A DNA stretch of 64,000 nucleotides from NCBI GenBank assembly GCA_023078555.1, contig CM041201.1, forward strand, positions 7,013,172 to 7,077,171, written 5' to 3'. Both the position numbers and the translations under genes were made by a program. Below the pieces are notes generated by a model, which saw nothing but the letters and a program-made list of their open reading frames with translations, was not told where the DNA came from and did not search any database. The stretch is from Ulva prolifera (taxonomy: Eukaryota > Chlorophyta > Ulvophyceae > Ulvales > Ulvaceae). Positions 18,961 through 29,203 of the stretch are shown piece by piece (position 1 is the first letter of the stretch; each line of letters opens with the position of its first letter).

Positions 18961-20570
18961 ACTGGCAGAGGCCACCCCGCCGACGCCCGCCATATGCATG
19001 TGCTCCAGAGAGTCCAAGATACACACCGCAGCACTGTGCATTGGGATAGCATATGTCAGGAACACCTCGGCCCTGAGCGAGCACCCACTCGCCTCGTGCC
19101 TGCAGCACCTGTGGTCACGCGCCGTGCTTTGTTGCGCAGGCCACTTCAAGGTGTAATAACGGCCTGTAAGCAGGGCCCGGCGCCTAGAAATTCCAGGAGG
19201 CCTCTGCAGGTCTACCCTTAAGAATTCTGGACTGTCACACATTGTCTGTTGCGCAGCACAGCCGCACACTCTTCTGCTACCGCTCACTCTGCCGTTCTGC
19301 GTGCGGGGCGCCTCCTCGGCAGGTCGCATCGCAATGCATGCAGTCGATGCGACACTTTTGAGAAATGGTCTGATTCCTGGGCACGGACCAGAGCAGCGAC
19401 CGTTCACATGACCTGCCCACCTGCACATGGACACGCTGCCCTCTGAGAAGCAGGGGCAATATATTGTATACGAGCATCGCCAGCGGCTCTGTCAGCAACT
19501 TGAAAGGTGAAAGCCACCGTGTGGTCGCTCCCAGCGCGCAAAGGCGTTGAGGCGTCGCGCCCAGCATACCGCGGACGAGGGGCACGGGCACAGGCACGCA
19601 GATGCGAAGCACAAAAGTGTGTACGCCTGCTGCGATCCAGAGGAGCCTCTAGGGTCGCTCCGCGTAGCACCCTGGGCAGAGGCCACGGCCGGTCTGCACA
19701 GCGCAGTGGAGCTTGTGACCTGGCGCGTGTTGCGGAGTAAATGTCGGAGAGAGGTGCATCCCAGGCATCACACAGCACACATAGCACCTCCCCATCCCAT
19801 CACACCAGCACTGCCCCGAATCGAAGGGCACGTCCAAGTCATTTCGGCCACTCCGGCGCAGCCAAATAGCTGCACATCGAAGTGCACGAACGGCACAAGA
19901 CCATCAACTCAAGCTCCCATGCTGCAGCAGCGCCATGTGGACGCGCCCAAGTTCAACTTCCTGCCTGCCACCGGGGCGCCGACAAGCCGCACAGGGCTCC
20001 AGCGCCCTCGAACCCCTCCCCTATCCCATCCACACGCATGATGCCCCAGCAGCGCCCCTGGGCCTCGATGCTGCCCCGGCCAACTACGCACGGAAGACAT
20101 CCCGAGCACAAGTCACCGATGCAGGGCAGGCGGAGAAGGGCACGCCGCCGCTCAGGCGTGATGGCCGATGAGCGGTGGCCAGCGCTGGCAGGCCCTCGGT
20201 GGGGAGTGTGTGTGTTTTTCCATGTAGACCGCCTTCACGTTGCCGTCTGGAGCAGCCAGCAGTGGGGCAGCAGGGCGGCCAAGCTTGGCCGGCCAGTGAG
20301 CGGCAGAGAGTCGCATGTAGCGCAGGCACGGACGCGTTCTCGATTAACATGTACAGTCTTCTGGAGGCATCGCCAGTTCCTGCGGGGACTCCCTGCAGGG
20401 AATCCAGCTGGATGATGTCAGCACGCAAGCCTAGGCCGGTTGGGGCACGCCAACGCAGCCAGGTCGAGGCTCAGGTGCATGCAGCCAGCGCTGCCAGCCC
20501 GGCTGGGTGGGCCACCCGTATGTCTGCAACCGCGGCCCAGGTCGAGGCTCCGAGGAGTCGTAGGCCGGGG
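18961..20570. other. no recognisable gene
   Basis: Several overlapping frames on both strands (for example the minus-strand frame ending at 18,604) have mixed composition and no recognised motif. I see no RNA gene. Confidence 0.3.
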
Positions 20571-20650
20571 CGTTGGTATATACGATTAAGTTACAGGAGA
20601 GTGAACGGGAGAGGGCAAATACCACAAAAGAATCTCATCCGAATCATCAG
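20570..20650 (-). mobile_element. retroelement 3'-end fragment
   Basis: The sequence GAGAGTGAACGGGAG...AATCTCATCCGAAT corresponds to 53,745-53,810 (GGAGTGAACGGAAG...AATCTCATCTGGATCCGAAT), which lies downstream of a reverse-transcriptase-type C-terminus. This marks it as a piece of that element's 3' region. Confidence 0.5.
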
Positions 20651-20659
20651 TCGGCATTT

Positions 20660-20733
20660 AAATTTGTGGTCCCGTTCATATGGAGTTGTCAATAGCCTTT
20701 CACGATACGGCTCAGTAAATTTAAGTTTACCGT
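20660..20733 (-). repeat. short dispersed repeat, copy 1
   Basis: Reverse-complement copy of the roughly 75-bp element with core TACTGGGCCGTATCC and GACATTGACAACTC. Here it is read as GAGTTGTCAATAG...GATACGGCTCAGTAAATT. It lies immediately beside the retroelement fragment. Confidence 0.65.
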
Positions 20734-20929
20734 AGTGACTTGACTGTACAGCTGGTATACGATCGATCGGTGTGCGAACTTCCGCACATTTGCGCCGGTC
20801 AGTCGATGTACGTGGCAATAGGTTCAAGCCCTGGTTGGAATACCCACGACCGCCAGTGCACCTTAGCACTCTTTTGTAACAACGTACGCGTGGCAATCCA
20901 CGGTGGCATGTGCATGGGGCTGCTGGCTA

Positions 20930-21175
20930 CCTGAGCCCCAGCTGACATGTATCGGAAGTCTGGGCTTGTCATCTCTCGGGAGCAGGGGTTGCGGTATGAT
21001 GCGGGCCTTGAGGACGCGATCCTGCCGGACTGAGTTGTGAGTGCGGTTGTAGTGTTCCTGAGCCCCAGCTGACTCGCGAGTCGCGACCGCGGAGGCAGAC
21101 GATTCGAAACAAATTCACTGAATTCACTGCGTGATGCGATCCGATACGCAGACTCTATGTGGCCATCACGCACCG
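20930..21175 (+). mobile_element. retroelement 3'-end fragment
   Basis: It contains ATGTATCGGAAGTCTGGGCT, GGTTGCGGTATGATGCGGGC and GATCCTGCCGGACTGAG, all shared with the 3' part of the element at 53,850-53,990 (opposite strand) and with 21,953-22,060. Confidence 0.6.
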
Positions 21176-21410
21176 ACGTCGCTGCTTTCGGCCTGGACAG
21201 AAGGCCTCACCAAACGTCTGCGCATGCCCGACTCGGAGTCAAGCTAGCACTACCGCAATCGCGATCCAATCTGAGATCGTCTCCAGAGATATCTGTGATA
21301 GCTAGATCACAAGATCCGGATATTCAGTCCTCGAGCGAAGCCATCCAGGCCTGCCTGCCACGCCAGCACACGGAGAGAGAGGATACAGAAACGGATAACG
21401 GGATATCTCC

Positions 21411-21481
21411 CGGGAGATAGGCAGTCCACATCGATCACGAGCGTATAACGGGAGATAGGCAGTCCACATCGATCACGAGCG
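21411..21481 (+). repeat. tandem duplication, 33-bp unit at 38-bp spacing
   Basis: CGGGAGATAGGCAGTCCACA...GATCACGAGCG occurs at 21,411-21,443 and again at 21,449-21,481 without mismatch. Confidence 0.9.
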
Positions 21482-21952
21482 CGATCAATGCTTCATGCAT
21501 GCGGTACGTCGGACCTCCATATGCATGATCAGGCGCTACTTCACTCGCAAGGCCTGCCTCACGCGTACGATATCATATATTCAGAGATATGATACATTCA
21601 GAGGCATTGATTGTGTAGGGCGTTTGCTGTGTTTGTCGACACAATAGTTCTATGACTCTTCACACTTCTATAATCGTGCAAGGCTGCCATGCGCACTCGG
21701 CCGGCATGCGATCCCGAGTCGAGCATACCGCGACGAGCACGCGTGACAGGCTCAGGATCGAGGCTGCAGAGTGAGGCTCTCTCAAATGTTGTTGTGTCTG
21801 TCTATTGCCGTTCACGCTTCTGTGAATACAGTGAGGCTGCAGAGTGAGTGACATGGCAACATGTTTACTCTGTTCATCATGATATCACCTCACGGGTTGC
21901 GGTATGATATTATTATTTTTTGGTGGTGTCATAGTCAGTTACACATATCGGT

Positions 21953-22200
21953 ATGATGCGGGCCTGGAGGACACGATCCTGCCGGACTAGTACTGAGGTG
22001 TGGGTGTGGTTGTGTAGTGTGATCGTCACGGTACGTGTGTGTGTGCCTATAGAGGCCCGGGCCCGGGGACCTCCCCAGGCGGCCGCCCTTGAGCACTGCA
22101 TCTCTAAAAGCTGTTGTGATAAGGGCAGGGTTCCTCGAGCTCTCGACTCGAACCTTAAGGCGGATCTGGATCCATTCGAATTTACGGCAATTAAGAGTAC
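21953..22200 (+). mobile_element. retroelement 3'-end fragment
   Basis: It shares GATGCGGGCCTGGAGGA and GATCCTGCCGGACT with the fragments at 20,990 and 53,880 (the latter inverted), followed by the GTGTGGTTGTGTAGTGTGAT run. No open frame of use remains. Confidence 0.55.
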
Positions 22201-22608
22201 TCCCACGTGGCTTCATGTGCACTTACTCACAGAAGCTCTGAAATTGCGTCAGTGATTGGTCGTGTTCTCGTGTCACACGGTGTCACACGGTGTTCCGCTT
22301 GTTCAATGTTTTGCTCGGTTGAACGTATTCCGCGGTGCTATCTCTGAGATACCTAGGCACCTGCTCGTGCCTCTCCTTTGATATAGTACATGCATGCGGA
22401 AGATGCGGGCGGGGCACGATCCGCGGAAGCCTCTTCAAACACCGCACCACCGGCGAGCCCCGGCGCCGGGACACCCCGCTTCCCGTCATGATGCCGACGT
22501 AGCGAATGCTGCTCCAGGGTGTGCACCTGACTGCTTGAATTCAAGTTAACAGTCGCTTCGCGGCCACAGCCCTGAGAGGGCCTCAGACGCGTCTGAAGCT
22601 CAAAGGCT

Positions 22609-25084
22609 ATGTCAGAGAAACAAGCCGCCCAGGAGCCCCGTGTGGCAATCATCGGCGGGGGATTGGCCGGGGTGGCCACGTGCAAGGCCCTCACCTGCCG
22701 GGGCATCCCCTGCACCCTCGTCGAGCGGCAGCCCCGCGTCGGCGGCCTCTGGGTGGACAACTACCCCGGCGCACGCGTCCAGGCGCCTCCGAAGCAGTAC
22801 GAGTACCCCGATGCTGCGATCCCGACACCTGCGGACAGCTGCCACTCCAGCGCGGCCGAGGTGACCGCGTACTGCGAGGCGTACGTGCGGAAGTGGAAGC
22901 TCGAGGAGCACCTGCGGCTGGGCATGAGTGTGGAGGGCGTCACGCAGCAGCCCGGCGGCGGCTTCATCGTGGAGACACGCCCGGTCGCCGACAGCGGCGC
23001 CGAGGTGGCGCAGGAGGAGTTCACGCACGTGGTGGTGTGCACGGGCATGTTCTCCAGCGTCGGTAACACACCGGACTTCCCCGGCCTCAGCGGCTTTGAC
23101 GGTGCGTCGGCTGCGGTGCTCTGCACGCCGCTGTGAATTTCTTCAGCATGTCTGGGACATAGGTCAGATTCTCCTGGCTTGCTAAGGTGCAGGGGCACCG
23201 TGCAGGGCTGCTGCTGCACTCCTCGGAGCGGCGGGACGACGCGGCGGAGTTGAGCGGCAGGCGCGTCATGGTCATCGGCGCCGGCAAGAGCGCTCAGGAT
23301 GCCGCCGTGGCCGCGGTGCGGGCCGGGGCGGCCACCGTCACACTGGCCATGCGCCAGCCGCACCTGATGGTCCCACTCAAGCTGTTTGGCGTCATTCCGT
23401 ACGCCTCTGCTACTCTATGAAAGTCAGGGAGCGTGCATGCATGAGCACTGGTGCTCAGCACCAGCAGGTGCCGCAGCGCCGGGAAGCACGCCCCTGATGC
23501 GACCGCGTTGTCGAGCACGCCGGCTGCAGCTGTCCAGCCGTGACCACAGGGGGCGTTGTCACTGAGTGCCAACCTCTGCAGCGCCGGCAGCCCTGAGAGC
23601 ACTCCAACACACGTGCCCACGGCGCACTCTACTGGAGTGTACCGTGGGCGCACGCTAGAAGCGTGGCCCTGCAAGCGCTAGTAGCGCTTGCAGGGCTGAT
23701 CATCACAGCTGTCTAGTGTGCTGAGCCCTGTAGATGCCGCAAGGCTGGGCACGAGGTGCTGCACAGCATGCTGCCTCCGGAGTTGCGCCACACGCGCATA
23801 GACGCAAGCAGTTCACCCCCCTTGTCCTGCTCTTTTCCACACACTGTGACGGCCACGTGGTGCTTGCACTCGAGGTCTTGGCGAGTCGATGAGAGTGTAG
23901 TACAAAGCGCAGGGGGGCTGTGCAGGTATCAGTGGGCGTTCACGAACCTCATGGTTCAGAAGATCCTGCCGGTGTACCCTGGCCGCCGCCCGCTGTCGGT
24001 GCTGGGCCGCGCCGCCCGTGCGGTGACCGCGCCGGTGCGGGGGCTGGTCTGGGGCAGCCTCAAGGCCATCATGCTGCTGCACTACCGCCTCCCGATGCGC
24101 CTGTGGCCACGCGGGAGTCTGGAGCGCGAGATGATGGGAGTTCGAGGCCCCTCCATGTGCGCTCCAGCGAAACGTATGCCAGCAGCGCCATGCATGTCAA
24201 CAAGGTCTTCGCCCTCACGCATGCATGTGCAGCAGTGCGACCCAATACCACTCGATCGTGGTGTACTTGAGAGCTGGCAGCATGCATGTAGCTATTCCAA
24301 GGACTACATCCGCGGCGTGCGCAGCGGCGCAATCGACGTCCGGGTGGCTGAGGTGGCGCGCGTCAGCGCGACGAGCGTCACGCTGCGCCACAGCGCACAG
24401 CAGGGTAGGCGCGCCAGCACCGACAAAGAGTTCCCTGTGGACACCCTGATACTGGCCACAGGTTTTGAGAGCGGCTGCCCATTTTTGGACGATGAGATCC
24501 AGGGCGCTCTGCGCCGGCAGCCAGACGGCCTGCCGCTATACCGCCACATTGTGCCACCGAGCCTGCCAGATCTGCTGTTTGTGGGCCGGGCGGTGTCCTT
24601 CTCAGCCCCGCTGACCGTATCAGTTCAGGCCGCGTGGGTGGGGGAGCTGCTGCGGGGTCGCGTCACGCTGCCCGCCGTGGATGCCATGCATGCAGAGACC
24701 GAGCGGTGGTCTGACGCGATGGCGGCCGCGCCGCTGAGCTCCGCAAGGCGGCACCTGATCTCTGTTCAGGGTGAGCGCTACGCCCAGGAGCTGCTGCGGG
24801 ACATCGGCACGCGGCACCTGGCCCTGTACGGGGGGCCGTTCGGGCCGATCGCGAATGCCGTGATGCCGCAGAACCCTGAGAACTTTGGGAATGCGGTGCA
24901 GCCGCCGGGCGTGCGCAAGAACCGCCGCCTGAAGCCGCCGCTGTGGCTCAAGGCCGCCGTGGTAGCCGCCGTGGCGGGTGGTGTGCGGGTGGTGCACGGC
25001 AGCTGGCCCGATGTTCGGCCCGCCGTGGCGCAGGGCAAGAAGTGGCTGAGGCGCGCTGCTGCTGGCAGCCCCGGCACCCCCTAG
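22609..25084 (+). CDS. flavin-containing monooxygenase-like protein 1 (FMO1), four exons
   Basis: Exons are 22,609-23,101, 23,206-23,398, 23,926-24,156 and 24,292-25,084. They sum to 1710 nt (569 aa) and all phases match. The FAD-binding Rossmann motif is IIGGGLAGVATCKAL near the N-terminus. A degenerate FMO signature, FDGLLLHSS, is created exactly at the first splice. The NADPH-binding motif is VMVIGAGKSAQDAA, and the ATG-type motif is TLILATGFES. The C-terminus has a hydrophobic stretch (LWLKAAVVAAVAGGVRVV) that may anchor it in a membrane. FMOs use NADPH and O2 to oxygenate N, S or carbonyl groups; the substrate here is unknown. In the signature FxGxxxHxxx(Y/F) the last aromatic is Arg. 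Intron 2 (527 nt) carries an antisense LRR fragment. The gene is paired tail to tail with FMO2. Confidence 0.9.
23432..23640 (-). pseudogene. antisense LRR gene fragment inside FMO1 intron 2
   Basis: The minus strand encodes VLSGLPALQRLALSDNAP and GACFPALRHLLVLSTS, typical of LRR units, in a frame without the rest of any protein. It lies wholly within the intron and opposite to FMO1. The style matches the LRR gene at 15.3-17.6 kb. Confidence 0.55.
23666..23696. repeat. perfect hairpin, 15-bp arms with 1-nt loop
   Basis: GCCCTGCAAGCGCTA (23,666-23,680) is the exact reverse complement of 23,682-23,696. It sits at the edge of the LRR fragment in FMO1 intron 2. Confidence 0.9.
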
Positions 25085-25520
25085 CTGCGCAGCATGCTCC
25101 TCCTGCAATATTGAATGATTCAGCAAAGTATGCGGATGTTGCTGGGTCAGACGTACCTGTGCATATGTGCGAAACATGTGTACACAGAAGGTGGTCCCAG
25201 TCAGCATAGTCGCTGCCATGCTCTGTTTGCACAGCTCTGTCAGAATGAGAACCAGTCAAAGTGTCACCGTGCCAGTACACCTGTGTGGAGGAGCACCGCA
25301 GGCTCCATTTGAGGTTCCTGGAGTCTCCAGGTAATGATGTGCCGGAGTGTGCCATGTTGAAGGCACGGCATAAGATCTGGATGTTTATTTGCTCGCTATT
25401 GAAACTGCCGTCTGTTGTTTGGATGTGGAGAAACACATCCCACAACTCCGGCTCAGAGGTGTTGTGATCGTTGCCTCTTCAGTTGATTCCGGTTGTTGCT
25501 TGTTTGGTTGATTTGGTGGT

Positions 25521-25967
25521 TTGCCATACAATGGCATGAGATCTTGTAACTTTCTACATCACACAGCAGCCGGTACTACTGGCATGTCCACGCAGCAGCT
25601 GCCGCTGGTGGCGTTGGTGTGCTTATGCGTTGCCCCGGTGGTGTCACCAGCCTCTCCACATGTGTCCCTGTCACTCACAAGCAGCAACATCCTGTGCCGC
25701 AGCTGCTTCGCGGCCTGCGGACAGGAACTGAGGCACGGGCTGGTGACAGATGTGGAGTGTGAGTGTATCATCACGTGTGGGTATCAGTGGCGACAAGATT
25801 CAGCAGCAGCAGATTGGAACGGGTATCCTGCTTCCAGAGATGTATCAACATCCAGACATGGCGAGGCTGACAGCAACGCACTCAGTCAGCCCCACAATCA
25901 CACAAACACACTCGATGATAATTTCACAACGTTTCCTACTCCCGCTTTCTGGTGTCCCTGTCTCTAA
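25521..25967 (+). CDS. possible small secreted Cys-containing protein
   Basis: From an ATG at 25,584 the frame begins STQQLPLVALVCLCVAPVVS, which has signal-peptide character. A Cys-bearing segment follows (ILCRSCFAACGQ, VECECIITCG). The remainder is Ser/Thr/Asn-rich. There is no recognised family and no supporting neighbour, so it may be a chance frame between the two FMO genes. Confidence 0.25.
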   Translation: MPYNGMRSCNFLHHTAAGTTGMSTQQLPLVALVCLCVAPVVSPASPHVSLSLTSSNILCRSCFAACGQELRHGLVTDVECECIITCGYQWRQDSAAADWNGYPASRDVSTSRHGEADSNALSQPHNHTNTLDDNFTTFPTPAFWCPCL

Positions 25968-26652
25968 CAAGTGACGATCTTAAACCAGTGCTTCGCTACT
26001 GATGTGTCCAAAACGTGCGCTGCTCAGCCGTTCGCGCTTGATACGGCAAGCTGCCCGATTGAGGATGTTCACTGTCTTCTGTAAGATCCGCATCTCTACT
26101 GCATCTCTGGCGGATACTTGTTGCAGTACACTGCGAGCTGAGACATGCATGAGAATAACACAGGAGCACAGTGTTACTGGCACAAGCGCCGCTGGCAGCT
26201 GAGGAGGAGCAGGAAGTCCTCAATTCGAAGCAGAGGGCCGTGTTGCGCTGCAGCACACAGGCCCAGGCTTGTGCCAGCCCGCAGCCTGTGCACCTCGTGG
26301 CCACACAGCAAGACACCGTCCAGCCGCTGCAGGCCGCTGCAGGCCGCTGCAGGCCGCTGGAGGCTGCAGCACTCGCGCAGCGGCCAATCTCCCGCGCCGC
26401 AGAGACAGCGAGTATCACCTGATGTGTGAATTGCATGCCTACACATCATGTGAAACTCGCTGTCAGCCGCAGTCAGGCGTACCGCCATCGAATCGAAGGC
26501 GGCTGGATCCCCATCTGAATCCCGCCGCAGAGCCGCGCTGGGGTGGCCATGGGAGTGGGATGATCAGGGGATGGGAGATTCTGGTTGTCCTGGCTAGAAT
26601 GCACAGCCCCGAGGGGGGGGTGGGAGGTCACCACAACGTGCCCTGCACTATG

Positions 26653-29203
26653 TCACGTCAGCAGCAGCTTTGCGGTGCAACCCACGACAGCCACCGCCGC
26701 GGCCTTGAGCCACAGCGGTGGCCGCGGTGCCCTGAGCGTCCCCGTCCCTGGAGCCTGCAATGCCGCGCTGTACTGCTCTGCATGCTGCGGAATCACAGCG
26801 TTGGCAATGGGGCCAAGGAGGCCGCCGTAACGCGCCGCCCGAGCCACCCCCAGGTCCCGCGCCAGCTCGGCGTTGTACCGGTCGGACTGCGTCACCAGGC
26901 GGTGTCGGCGGAGCGGCGACAGCGGCCCTCCCGCCGTTGCGGCCGCCCAGCGGCGGATGTCGGCATGCATGGCGTCCGCGCTCGGGAGGGAGAGGCGGCC
27001 TCGTAGCACCTCAGCCACCCACGCGGCCTGGACGCTGACGGTGGCGCCGAGCGTGAAGGAGGTCACATGCCCGACAAACAGCAGCCCCGGCAGGCCCGGC
27101 GGCACGATCTGGCGATACAGTGGCAGCCCGTCGATTTGCCGGTCCAGCGCCTCATGAATTTCGTCACCGAAAAATGGGTGGCTGTCTGCGAATCCTGTGG
27201 CCAAGATGAGGGTGTCCACAGGAAATTCTTCTTCAGATTTCGCACGTGCACCCTCTCGCGCGCCGTGGCGAAGCGTGACGCTGCCCGGCCCGATACGCGC
27301 CACCTCAGCCACGCGTGTATCAATTGTCCCGTCCCGCACACCTTTCAGAAAGGCCCATGTGCACCTGTAGCCACCGAATGGCATCATGGAGCCAGCAAGC
27401 AAAATCCTGTATACAGGATTGTATACGACACGCGCCGCGTGCATGAGAACCGGAGACGCGCTACAGCATCAAATTCCCAGTAGGAAACAAAAGGAACACA
27501 CTTGAAGAAGACAGGCAGCCCCAGGAGGTCATCGGGCTTGGCCTGCGGCCACAGGCGGCGCGGGAGGCGGTAGTGCAGGAGAAGCACGGCCTGGAGGACC
27601 TGCCGCAGCAGCCACCGCAGCGGCGCGCACGCTGCGCGCACCGCCCGCCGCCGCGGCGGCAGCGGCCGGTCGCCGGGGTACGGCGGCAGGCACCTCTGCA
27701 GGATACGGTTGTGCAGCACCCACGTGTACCTGCATCAACCCGGGCGTGACTATCGCCTCGGTTATGCGAAACACATGCATGTGCACGGGAACGACCAGCC
27801 CAGAGCTCCCGATGTGCATGCTTCTGCCGGCCGCTTCCTGAAGACGAAATGACGCATACAGCACAGCGCGACACGCAATGCATGCACGAGGCCAGTGACT
27901 GTTCACACGCACGGCGGCAATGCATGCGTGCGGCCGGGCACATCGGAGCTGAGCATGCAGCTTGGGCTGCGCACGGGATGGTGCCGAAGAAGCGGGAAGG
28001 CAGCGTCCACTTGGTGGCACGCTGCGAGTGCACGACGGTGGCCGCCCCGGCCCGCACCGCGGCCGCCGCGGCCTCCTGGGCGCTCTTGCCGCCGCCGATG
28101 ACCATGACGCGCCTGCCACTCAGCTCCGCCGCGTCGTCCCGCCGCTTTGAGGAGTGCAGCAGCAGCCCTGCACAGCACCCCTGTAGCCTCACACGCGCTG
28201 CTGTGCTTTAAACCTGATTCGGGAGTGGGGCGCCGCCCGACTGCACCCCTGTAGCCTCACACACGCTGCTGTGCTTTAAACCTGATTCCGGAGTGGGGCG
28301 CCGCCCGACTGCACCCCGCAGTGGCCCGGCCTGCAGGTCGTGCGCCTGCAAGCACAGCCTCACACAGCACACAGCACACAGCATGATACGCATGTAGTCT
28401 GTCTCACACAAGCACATATCTGACAACGCGATTCGCGGGCGGCCTCACACAGCACACAGCATGCCCGGCTCTCAAAACTGGGCTGCATCACTGCGGCGGG
28501 AAGTGTCTACAGGTCCACAAGGAACACAGACCGCTCACAGCCTCTGCGTGTGAGCACCAGTGCACCACGCCGCATCCCACACACGCACCCTGAGCCCCCT
28601 GCACAGGCGCAGGCGGCGCAGCTCGGCACCTTGGAAGCTGCGGAGGCCCGGCAGCTCCGGCACGCGGGGCCGACTCGAAAAAGTCCCAGTGCACACCACC
28701 ACGTGCGTGAACTCCTCCCGCGCCACCTCGGCGCCACTGTCGCCGGCGGGCCGTGTCTCCACGATGAAGCCGCCGCCGCGCCGCCGTGAGACGCGCTCCA
28801 CGCGAATGCCCAGCCGCAGGTGCCGCTCCAGCCCCCACTCCGCCACGTACGCCGCGCACAGCGCGCACACCTCCTCCGCCGTCGCGAGCTCGCCGGCGAC
28901 CGCCGGGAACGGCATGTCTGGGAACTCGTACTGTGAGGGGTGGTCCTGAATGCATGCGCCGGGGTAGTTGTCCGCCCAGAGGCCGCCGACGCGGGGCTGC
29001 GCGTCAAAGAGGGTGCAGGGGATGCCGCGGCTCGAGAGGGCCTTACACGTGGCCACCCCGGCCACCCCCGCGCCGATGATGGCAACAGAGAGGTCGTCAT
29101 CGCCGTTGCCTGCAGGGTTCCCTGTAGCCGCTGGCGCCTCAGCCCTGGGCGCGCCGCCCTGCACCCACCTCAGCATGACACAGGGTGAGTGCGGCTGCTG
29201 CAT
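26653..29203 (-). CDS. flavin-containing monooxygenase-like protein 2 (FMO2), four exons
   Basis: Exons are 29,203-28,630, 28,167-27,975, 27,729-27,502 and 27,364-26,653. They sum to 1707 nt (568 aa) with consistent phases. The intron positions and phases are the same as in FMO1, and exon 2 is exactly 193 nt in both. Motifs are IIGAGVAGVATCKAL (FAD), FQGLLLHSS across the first splice, VMVIGGGKSAQEAA (NADPH), TLILATGFAD, and a hydrophobic C-terminal tail (LWLKAAAVAVVGCTAKLLL) ending the protein. The start may be 29,203 or the Met at 29,176. Function is NADPH-dependent oxygenation with unknown substrate. Because exon structure is conserved while introns differ completely, the pair arose by inverted gene duplication long enough ago for introns to diverge. 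Confidence 0.9.
28175..28317 (-). repeat. two-copy tandem repeat (68 bp) in FMO2 intron 1
   Basis: Units at 28,175-28,242 and 28,243-28,310 differ at only a few bases, sharing CTGTGCTTTAAACCTGATTC and GGGGCGCCGCCCGACTGCAC. A partial third start (GCACCCC) follows. It lies within the intron between FMO2 exons 1 and 2. Confidence 0.9.

Noticed and set aside
18604-19434. 276-codon minus-strand frame as a gene
   Set aside because: It overlaps the downstream flank of the 5S repeat unit, whose counterpart in copy A has no such frame.
22612-23028. Antisense frame in FMO1 exon 1
   Set aside because: Shadow of the FAD-binding exon; no independent motif.
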